Source: an uncultured Lachnospiraceae bacterium
Lineage (GTDB): Bacteria; Bacillota; Clostridia; Lachnospirales; Lachnospiraceae
NCBI GenBank assembly: GCA_947003375.1
Contig: CAMQOJ010000044.1
Location: forward strand, 1-14,514
DNA: 14,514 nt
Reading direction: 5' to 3'
The position numbers were made by a program, and so were the translations under genes. This document shows, one piece after another, positions 5,868 to 11,767 of this stretch; positions within the stretch are counted from its first letter, which is position 1, and each line of letters starts with the position of its first letter. The notes under the pieces are model-generated. The model worked only from the letters and a program-made list of their open reading frames with translations, was not told the DNA's origin and did not search any database.

Positions 5868-7649
5868 TTAGAGAACCTTCCTCTCGTTGATCTCCCGGAT
5901 GACCTCCGGCTCTACCTTGAAATTGCGCTCCTCGTCCATCAGGCCGTTCACCTCCTGCTGCACGTCCGTCACCTGGGTGTAGCAGTAGCCGCATACATAG
6001 GGCAGCTCCTTGATGGCAGTGGTGACATCGTCGAACCTGCGGATGAAATCCTCCTTGGACTTCACCAGATTGCCGTAGCCCCATCCGTCGCCATTGTTGT
6101 CGAAAGCGATGCCGCCGTACTCGCTGATGATGACGGGCTGCCCCAGGTATTCGTAGCCGTCCGCCAGGGCCGTCTTGAAGCCGTTGTGGCATATGGCCGC
6201 CGTCAGAAGCTCGTCCTTGTGGTCTGTATACCGCGCCTTCAGTACGCTGCCCGCCTCCTCATAGTCATGCAGGGTCAAAATGTCCGTCAGCGTGTGCTCC
6301 CAGCCGTCATTGGAGACCACGGGCCGCATGCCGTCCATGCTCTTGGTCAGATGGTAGATGGCCTCGGTGAACTGCTGTTCCTTCCGGCTCGTCTTCACCC
6401 TGGAGATGCCCCAGGATTCGTTGAAGGGCGTCCAGACGATGATGCAGGGATGGTTGTAGTTCTGCCGCAGGATCTCCACCCACTCGGCGGTGAACTCCGC
6501 CACCGCATTGTCCGAATAGCGGTAGGCCGCGGCCATCTCGCTCCAGAGCAGCAGGCCCTTCACGTCGCACCAGTACAGGAACCGCTCGTCCTCCACCTTC
6601 TGGTGCTTGCGCACGCCGTTGTAGCCCATGGCCCGGATTTTGTCGATGTCCTCTATCAGGGCCTCCTCGCTCGGCGGGGTCAGATGGGAATCCTTCCAGT
6701 AGCCCTGATCCAGCATCAGCCTCTGGTAGAGGGGATAGCTGTTCAATAGGATGTGCCGCCCGTCTATGCGGATTTCCCGCATGGCGAAGTAGGAGCCCAC
6801 CGCATCGAGCGTCTCTCCGTCTTTTATTAAACGGAATTCCGAATCATACAGATTGGGATGCTCCGGCGTCCATGTGCGCACCACCCAGTCCACATCGCCC
6901 AGGGCCTCCGTCATCACATCCAGCTTCGTCCGGACTAGCCCGCTGTTCACAGCAGTCAGGTTCCGGCATACCGGATTGCCCTGGAAGGTAACGACCGCCT
7001 CCACCGTCAGGCCGCCGTCCCAGGCATAGGCGGGCGCCTCCACTTCATATTCCACCTCCAGGCATCTGTCCTCCATGTTCGGGGTCATCTTCACGCGGGA
7101 CAGATGGGTCTTCGGCACATATTCCGACCAGACGGTCTTCCAGATGCCCGTGGTCTGCACATAAAAGCAGCCGTAGCTCTCCGGAAGCCACCTCTGCTTT
7201 CCTCTGGGCTGCTGGACATCCATGGAGTCCTCCACCTTCACCACTATCTCGTTCTCGCCGTCCCAGACCAGGTTGGTGATGTCAAAGGAGAACCTGGCGT
7301 AGCCACCCCTGTGGCTTCCGGCATACCGGCCGTTCACCCACACCTTCGTCAGGAAATCCGAGCCCTCGAAATGCAGGATGTAATTGTCCTGTTCCAGCCT
7401 TCCCGCGTCCACCTGGATGCTCCTTCTGTACCAGACATTGCTGTGGGGAGCCTCCTCTTTTATGCCGCTGAGCTTCGTCTCATAGGTGAAGGGCACCTGT
7501 ATCCGCAGGCCGCCGGGAAATTTCTCCTGCCACCTCTCCTTCTCTCCACGGTTGTAATCATCGAAGCAAAAGTCCCAGGTGCCGTTCAGATTTTCCCAGT
7601 CTGTTCTTACGAACTGGGGTCTTGGATAGTCTTTGATGTAGCATTTCAT
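5868..7649 (-). CDS. Family GH2 beta-glycosidase (beta-galactosidase/beta-glucuronidase type)
   Basis: A 593-residue glycoside hydrolase family 2 enzyme, hydrolysing terminal beta-linked sugars with retention. Domains in order: an N-terminal sugar-binding jelly roll (about 15-185, with NLNGTWDF and GYARFSFDIT), an immunoglobulin-like domain (about 190-290), and a TIM barrel (about 295-585). Catalytic residues are visible: acid/base E411 in NESWG and nucleophile E510 in IISEYGG. The enzyme is short, ending right after the barrel. No signal peptide is present, so it acts in the cytoplasm on imported substrate. GGAGG lies eight bases before the ATG. The barrel segment LLNSYPLYQRLMLDQGYW is typical of a GH2 subgroup often labelled only 'beta-galactosidase', so exact specificity (galactose, glucuronate or other) is not assigned. 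It lies 124 bases upstream of the corrinoid operon with only a weak terminator between, so partial co-transcription is possible. Confidence 0.88.
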   Translation of the reverse strand: MKCYIKDYPRPQFVRTDWENLNGTWDFCFDDYNRGEKERWQEKFPGGLRIQVPFTYETKLSGIKEEAPHSNVWYRRSIQVDAGRLEQDNYILHFEGSDFLTKVWVNGRYAGSHRGGYARFSFDITNLVWDGENEIVVKVEDSMDVQQPRGKQRWLPESYGCFYVQTTGIWKTVWSEYVPKTHLSRVKMTPNMEDRCLEVEYEVEAPAYAWDGGLTVEAVVTFQGNPVCRNLTAVNSGLVRTKLDVMTEALGDVDWVVRTWTPEHPNLYDSEFRLIKDGETLDAVGSYFAMREIRIDGRHILLNSYPLYQRLMLDQGYWKDSHLTPPSEEALIEDIDKIRAMGYNGVRKHQKVEDERFLYWCDVKGLLLWSEMAAAYRYSDNAVAEFTAEWVEILRQNYNHPCIIVWTPFNESWGISRVKTSRKEQQFTEAIYHLTKSMDGMRPVVSNDGWEHTLTDILTLHDYEEAGSVLKARYTDHKDELLTAAICHNGFKTALADGYEYLGQPVIISEYGGIAFDNNGDGWGYGNLVKSKEDFIRRFDDVTTAIKELPYVCGYCYTQVTDVQQEVNGLMDEERNFKVEPEVIREINERKVL

Positions 7650-7707
7650 GTGATAGGCCTCCTTTTTGGGTTTTTGGTATGTGTCGGATGTTTGTGTTCA
7701 TGAGGAC

Positions 7708-7732
7708 AGAGCCCTGCCGGAAAGCGGACTCT
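7708..7732. other. Hairpin at the expected 5' end of the GH2 transcript
   Basis: AGAGTCC pairs with GGGCTCT (one G-U pair), extended by an inner GC/GC step around a bulged A. On the minus strand it would sit at the first bases of the GH2 mRNA if the promoter at 7739-7767 is used, and could stabilise it. On the plus strand it is followed by GTTTTTATT and looks like a rho-independent terminator, but no plus-strand gene precedes it. Confidence 0.4.
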
Positions 7733-7738
7733 GTTTTT

Positions 7739-7767
7739 ATTCTGATGTAAATGATATGGATTGTCAA
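7739..7767 (-). promoter_or_regulatory. Likely promoter of the GH2 gene
   Basis: On the minus strand a perfect -35 TTGACA (7767-7762) is followed after 17 bases by CAGAAT (7744-7739), four of six matches to the -10 consensus. The start of transcription would fall near 7732, about 80 bases before the GH2 ATG. Confidence 0.5.
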
Positions 7768-7998
7768 GATGATTGGTAATAATTTTTTCCTATTTCTGTC
7801 GCGGACAGGGTATGCTGCAAAGCGGATGAAGCGCACGGCTATTCTCCGAGCGCTAAATGCCATATGTGCGGTAGAGTTCCTGACGCTTCTGTTTATCCGC
7901 GAATACATCCGCATGCGCCAGCAGGATTTTCCAATGAGTGCATTTCGCCAGAACCATGAAATGGATTGAAAGACTGTTTCAAGAAGGATGTCTGCTTG

Positions 7999-8026
7999 GG
8001 TTGGATGCTCGAATGAGCATCCAACC
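7999..8026. other. Perfect 12-bp hairpin downstream of the AraC-GGDEF gene
   Basis: GGTTGGATGCTC and GAGCATCCAACC form a perfect stem around a 4-base loop, about 50 bases past the stop of the regulator gene. On the minus strand no U-tract follows; on the plus strand six T residues come 13 bases later. It probably ends or protects the regulator mRNA, but it could be a protein-binding palindrome. Confidence 0.55.
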
Positions 8027-8075
8027 GCACAGGTGGGACTTTTTTATGCACACGCCCGCGGTCATGCGCCTGCGG

Positions 8076-8885
8076 TCAGTCCTTCCCTGCCCTGATTGCC
8101 TCATAAATCGCCTCGTGCAGCCCCGTATACAGCTCGTCATAGCGTACATGCGTCTGCTCCAGCCTGACAGCCGTGGTATGCAGGTACAGCGGAACCTCCC
8201 TGCCCTCGCCGGAAAAGCTCTCCCCGTTCCTGGCCCTGATTCCCTCGGCGATGGCCTCCGCGTAGGACTCCTCTCTGCTGTCCGTGAGGATGCAGAATTC
8301 GTCCCCGCCGATGCGGAATACCAGGTCCCCCTCTCCCGCCGCCGCGCTCATGCGCTCCATGGCCTCAATGATGGCCAAATCTCCTGCCCTGTGGGAAATC
8401 TCATTGATGCGCATCATCTCTTTCACATCGCAGCAGATGAAAAAGCAGTCCTTCCTCTCCTGAAACAAATCGTACAGCTCACTGATATCCACATGCCTGT
8501 TGCTCATCATACATTGACCTCCATTCTCTGCCGGTATCCGAAGCCTCGGATACAGCTCATACTTCATCTTCCGAAATTCCGATGGTCTACAGTTCCATAC
8601 CTGCCTGAACGCGCGCGCAAAGGATTCGTGTGTGCTGTACCCGTACTCCAGGGCAATGTCCAGGATGGTCCTGTCTGGGCTGCCCGCTAGGAGCCTCGCC
8701 GCCTGCATCATCCTCCTGCGGATGACATAGTCGTGGACGGATATCCGGTTCACACAGCGAAAGGTCTTTTCCAGGGTGGATTTGGAGCAGAAGCATGCGG
8801 CCGCCACATCCTCCGTCCGGATGTCATCCCGCAGATGCCCTTCAATATATTCCAGCGCTGTCAGCAGCAGCTCCACACGACGCAT
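8076..8885 (-). CDS. AraC-type DNA-binding domain fused to a GGDEF domain
   Basis: A 269-residue one-component regulator. Residues 1-108 form an AraC/XylS DNA-binding domain at the N-terminus (first helix-turn-helix near 24-45, second near 72-95 with LDIALEYGYSTHESFARAF). Residues 126-269 form a GGDEF domain with an intact GGDEF motif (193-197), D153 in the first metal-binding position, and N161 and D169 in the usual substrate region; it ends with AIYEAIRAGKD, the normal C-terminal signature. The RxxD product-inhibition site is absent (G184 where R is expected). It could make cyclic di-GMP, or bind a nucleotide to control DNA binding; activity is not proven by the motif alone. No sensor domain or membrane segment is present. 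It has its own promoter, and AGGGG lies 11 bases before the ATG, a wide spacing. Neighbours suggest control of glycan genes on either side, which is inference. Confidence 0.83.
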   Translation of the reverse strand: MRRVELLLTALEYIEGHLRDDIRTEDVAAACFCSKSTLEKTFRCVNRISVHDYVIRRRMMQAARLLAGSPDRTILDIALEYGYSTHESFARAFRQVWNCRPSEFRKMKYELYPRLRIPAENGGQCMMSNRHVDISELYDLFQERKDCFFICCDVKEMMRINEISHRAGDLAIIEAMERMSAAAGEGDLVFRIGGDEFCILTDSREESYAEAIAEGIRARNGESFSGEGREVPLYLHTTAVRLEQTHVRYDELYTGLHEAIYEAIRAGKD

Positions 8886-8918
8886 CCCAAATCACGCCCC
8901 TTTCGATATCGTGGTTCC

Positions 8919-8927
8919 ATTATAGCA
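8919..8927 (-). promoter_or_regulatory. Extended -10 promoter of the AraC-GGDEF gene
   Basis: TGCTATAAT on the minus strand combines a perfect -10 with the TGn extension. No good -35 lies 17 bases upstream, as is common for extended -10 promoters. Transcription would start near 8912, about 27 bases before the ATG. A short GACT/AGTC inverted repeat at about 8947-8960 lies upstream. Confidence 0.6.
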
Positions 8928-8976
8928 GGGATTCGGGGGATAGACTTGACTTTTTGAGTCGATTCGGGCTTGAAAT

Positions 8977-9016
8977 GAAAAAGGTGCAAAGCCTGACCCG
9001 GTAAAGACTTTGCACC
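8977..9016 (-). terminator. Rho-independent terminator of the 60-residue protein gene
   Basis: GGTGCAAAG (9016-9008) and CTTTGCACC (8991-8983) form a perfect 9-bp stem with a 16-base loop, followed directly by five U residues. It lies 32 bases past the stop of the small gene and also separates it from the AraC-GGDEF promoter. Confidence 0.9.
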
Positions 9017-9047
9017 CTGTTTCGTATCTGCTATTCAGTTGCGGGAC

Positions 9048-9230
9048 TTACTCTTTGATGTAGTCAAGCTCAGTCAGATTGATTCCTGAGGCTGTCAAGA
9101 TGACCTTCAATTCTATATAACGGCGCTTCATCTTCTTGTACGCCGGAGACTCTTTGTCGGAATCTACCATGTAATCCTGCAATCGCGAAAACTCTTCCAC
9201 CGATATCTTAAGCATTTCTTTTTCAGACAT
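9048..9230 (-). CDS. Small hypothetical protein (60 residues) with its own transcription unit
   Basis: I do not recognise this protein. It begins MSEKEMLKIS, is highly charged and looks mostly helical (VEEFSRLQDYM, then KKMKRRYIELKVIL), ending NLTELDYIKE. There are no cysteines, signal peptide or membrane segment. The start at 9230 is chosen over an in-frame ATG at 9359 because GGGTGG lies about seven bases upstream and a strong promoter at 9300-9328 starts transcription between the two ATGs. With a clear terminator behind it, this is a self-contained gene and not a chance frame. Possible roles include a small regulator or an interaction partner of a neighbour; nothing in the sequence decides between them. 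Confidence 0.72.
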   Translation of the reverse strand: MSEKEMLKISVEEFSRLQDYMVDSDKESPAYKKMKRRYIELKVILTASGINLTELDYIKE

Positions 9231-9299
9231 GCAGCCACCCCGCTTTCTAATGCATTGCCTCTGTGTCTCTTTGCTTCTTCCATGGAATGCCTTTCTTCC

Positions 9300-9328
9300 A
9301 TTATAACAGCCCTGCATCCAGGTGTAAA
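9300..9328 (-). promoter_or_regulatory. Strong promoter of the 60-residue protein gene
   Basis: TTTACA (-35, 9328-9323), a 17-base spacer, then TATAAT (-10, 9305-9300) with a TG extension in front. Transcription would start near 9293, giving a leader of about 60 bases. The match is the best sigma-A promoter in the window. Confidence 0.75.
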
Positions 9329-9338
9329 GCTTTATTTC

Positions 9339-9351
9339 GGTTCCCGGAACC
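9339..9351. promoter_or_regulatory. Palindrome GGTTCCCGGAACC upstream of the small-gene promoter
   Basis: A 13-base palindrome (GGTTCC, one central base, GGAACC) lies between the stop of the solute-binding protein gene and the -35 of the promoter at 9300-9328. The position fits an activator or repressor site. As RNA it would give only a 5-bp stem with a 3-base loop, and no U-tract follows, so it is a poor terminator for the lipoprotein gene. Confidence 0.4.
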
Positions 9352-9355
9352 CCCT

Positions 9356-11689
9356 TCACCTCTCATTCATATACAGCCCCACCCGGTTGTCAATCAGCCC
9401 TGTCACCGTCTCCAGCGACTTCTGCCCGTGGAAATAAGCGGCCGTCTCCTCCCGGATGATATTCATGACCTCCTCGTCCTGCCAGGCGGGCCTGGCAAGG
9501 CCGATCAGCCTCCTGAGTTCCTCCACCTCCTCTGGAAGCGGTACATAATAGTGCCTCTCATAGAGGCTGCCATCCGGCATCATGAACGCTTCTGTTTTTG
9601 TGGGCCTCCGGGCCGGTTTTCCCTTGCTGTCCGTTTCGGTCTCTCCCGACTGCCAATCCACCTTGTAGGGATCCTCCATGGATTCTGCCAGCAGCTCCTC
9701 CAGCTTTTCCTTTTTCGTCGGAAATCCTTCCGCAAATGTCAGGATTCCTTCCGCTTCGCTGTCCTGAAGCGCCTCCAGGAAGTCCCATGCCCCTTCTTTA
9801 TGAGGGGACTTCGCAAAAATGGCGTATGCGCCCCCGGCGCCGTCCAGCCTGTGCCCGGAGCTGCCGTCCATGGTGGGGTAACCGATGAACGTCACGTCCT
9901 TCCAGCCGAATCCCTCATACACATAGCTGATTTCGTCCGGACTGACCAGATTTACCGGATATAACAGGACTTTTCCCTTGTTGTAGCGGTCATTGATCTG
10001 GTCATGATCCTCTCCCTCCCTTTCCTCCAGGGGAAAGCGGTTGGAAAATTCCAGAATCCTGCCAAATTCCTCGGAAGCAAAGCTACAGGTACCTGCCTCC
10101 CAGTCCATAAAATAAGACAGGTTCATCTTCAGGCAGAAGTCAAGCACATCCGCTTTGGTGGCAGATGCCAGCAGCCTGCTCTCCGGCCTGCTCTCCGCCA
10201 GTTCCATCATCTCCTCCAGCGACCATGCCGTCTTCCCGCCCACCAGGTCGGAGCGCACCGCCACGGTCCTTATGCAGAAGGTATTCGGCAGGGAGAGGAG
10301 CTTTCCGTCAACCGTATAAGCCTCCAGCACCGCATCCACGAAATCTTCCTTTTCCAGCTCGCTCTCCTCCAGAAAACGCGTCAGATCCTCCAGCACTCCT
10401 TTGGAGGCGAAGCTGCCCAGGCTGCCATACTGCAGATTGACGATGTCCGGACAGTTGCCGGATACGATGTCCAGGTTCAGATTGGCGCTGGCTTCCTTGA
10501 TTGTCTGCCCTGAACCTAACATATTATCCCAGTACTGCTTTATCTTAATCCGATAAGGACCTCCCTGGCGGTTGTAAGCCAAAGCCGCTTTCCGCAGACT
10601 GTCATTTCGCGACACCACGCCCAGGGTAACGGTTTCCCGCCGGGGCGCTCCCCGCCCGTCTGTCTCCCGGATCAGGGCTATCCTCACCCCCGGATCTTCC
10701 CAGAACAGCACAGCCGTGCTGCCATCCTCAAGCCTTGTAAATCCCAGCAGACGCTCCGTGTCCAGGTCGCAGTCCTGCCACTCTACCACGTCAGTCAGGG
10801 TATCCTCCTCCATCCGATAGAGGTTCAGTTTATCATAGTCCGCCACAAGGAACTCCGTCTCGTTTACAGGCGCCATCCCGAAATTAGAGGGCACACGGCC
10901 CATCGCTTCGGCCCTGCCGGATTCGATTCGGTACATCTTCCGATTCATAGTACAGTACACATTCCCGTCCAGGCCACAGGCTATGCTTTCCACAGCGTCC
11001 CAGTTGCTTTCCGTCTCCAGAGAGACTGTCTGGCAGTTTTCCCCTTTCGCATCCAGCAGATAGATGTCATTCTTCACCGCAATGTATACATTCCCGCTCC
11101 CGTCCTGGGCCATGCCTGCAATACCTTCATTTATATACTGCCCGGACTCCGCTTCTTCCCTCATTGCTGCCTGGCATGTAAAAAGCTGGACTCCGGCATC
11201 ATCGTATTTCTCCAGGTAAATCCCGTTGCCCTTCTTATATGCCGCTAAATAATTCCCGTCTCTATCCGGCTGAATCTTAAAATACTCCATGAGCGTATCG
11301 CTTTCCCACTCTATGGGAAGGCTGCGCGCCTCTCCGGCTTCCCCAAGCTGCAGGCAGTATGCGTTATATATAGCCTCCGGAAAGCCTGTCTCGGGGTCTA
11401 TTTCCCCACTGCTCTGGGTAACATAATACAGTTCATCGCCGAAGAGGGAGAAGTCAACATCGATTCCATAATAGGTTTCGGCTTCAGGAATATCCAAATC
11501 CACAAATTCCGCCTCATAGACCGGCTCTCCCCCGCTGTCGGCGCATCCCGTCAGGGCAGGCACGATTGCCAGGAGCGCAAGCCGCAGGCCTGTCCGCAGC
11601 GCATTTCCCGGAGCGCTCCCGCTTCTCTTCCAGGGAACGTGCTCTTTCCGCTTCCCATGCTTCCCCAACCATTTTTTCCATTCCTGCAT
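9356..11689 (-). CDS. Lipoprotein: sensor-like beta domain joined to ABC-type solute-binding domain
   Basis: A 777-residue exported lipoprotein (numbers below from the start at 11689). A basic N-terminal region is followed by a hydrophobic stretch and lipobox LTGC with C49 as the lipidated residue; the roughly 30-residue segment before the hydrophobic core is unusually long. Residues about 60-345 contain repeated strands such as GNVYIAVKNDIYLLD and GNVYCTMNRKMYRIE, suggesting a beta-propeller-like domain. Residues about 352-777 resemble a family 1 extracellular solute-binding protein (TLGVVSRNDSLRKAALAYNRQ at its start, GAGGAYAIFAKSPHKEGAWDFLEAL later). The start at 11689 is preferred over 11695 because AAGGGAG lies six bases ahead of it but touches the other ATG. 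It follows the GH89 gene by 78 bases with no terminator, so it probably captures the glycan that the GH89 enzyme cuts. No permease or ATPase gene is in the window. Confidence 0.85.
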   Translation of the reverse strand: MQEWKKWLGKHGKRKEHVPWKRSGSAPGNALRTGLRLALLAIVPALTGCADSGGEPVYEAEFVDLDIPEAETYYGIDVDFSLFGDELYYVTQSSGEIDPETGFPEAIYNAYCLQLGEAGEARSLPIEWESDTLMEYFKIQPDRDGNYLAAYKKGNGIYLEKYDDAGVQLFTCQAAMREEAESGQYINEGIAGMAQDGSGNVYIAVKNDIYLLDAKGENCQTVSLETESNWDAVESIACGLDGNVYCTMNRKMYRIESGRAEAMGRVPSNFGMAPVNETEFLVADYDKLNLYRMEEDTLTDVVEWQDCDLDTERLLGFTRLEDGSTAVLFWEDPGVRIALIRETDGRGAPRRETVTLGVVSRNDSLRKAALAYNRQGGPYRIKIKQYWDNMLGSGQTIKEASANLNLDIVSGNCPDIVNLQYGSLGSFASKGVLEDLTRFLEESELEKEDFVDAVLEAYTVDGKLLSLPNTFCIRTVAVRSDLVGGKTAWSLEEMMELAESRPESRLLASATKADVLDFCLKMNLSYFMDWEAGTCSFASEEFGRILEFSNRFPLEEREGEDHDQINDRYNKGKVLLYPVNLVSPDEISYVYEGFGWKDVTFIGYPTMDGSSGHRLDGAGGAYAIFAKSPHKEGAWDFLEALQDSEAEGILTFAEGFPTKKEKLEELLAESMEDPYKVDWQSGETETDSKGKPARRPTKTEAFMMPDGSLYERHYYVPLPEEVEELRRLIGLARPAWQDEEVMNIIREETAAYFHGQKSLETVTGLIDNRVGLYMNER

Positions 11690-11767
11690 ACCCATCTCCC
11701 TTCCGAAGGCTCGCTGCCCCCCAAAGCATACCTCTTAAAACCCCATCCGCCAACCCCGCCCTCGCCG

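Larger units (their letters stand above)
7650..8075. other. 426-base gap without a supported gene
   Basis: The region holds the GH2 leader and promoter, a hairpin at 7708-7732 and a perfect hairpin at 7999-8026. Between about 7770 and 7990 I see no supported gene: a 72-codon plus-strand frame (7751-7969) and a 34-codon minus-strand frame (7957-7853) exist but neither has a good ribosome binding site or recognisable family. Confidence 0.6.

Noticed and set aside
7853..7957. 34-codon minus-strand frame in the same gap
   Set aside because: The composition looks protein-like, but there is no ribosome binding site and no known family; it could be a gene remnant but cannot be supported.
7751..7969. 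72-codon plus-strand frame in the 426-base gap
   Set aside because: It begins within the GH2 promoter region, has no clear ribosome binding site, and is not recognisable.
9231..9359. Upstream ATG giving a 103-residue form of the small protein
   Set aside because: The promoter at 9300-9328 would start transcription downstream of that ATG, and the ribosome binding site lies before 9230.
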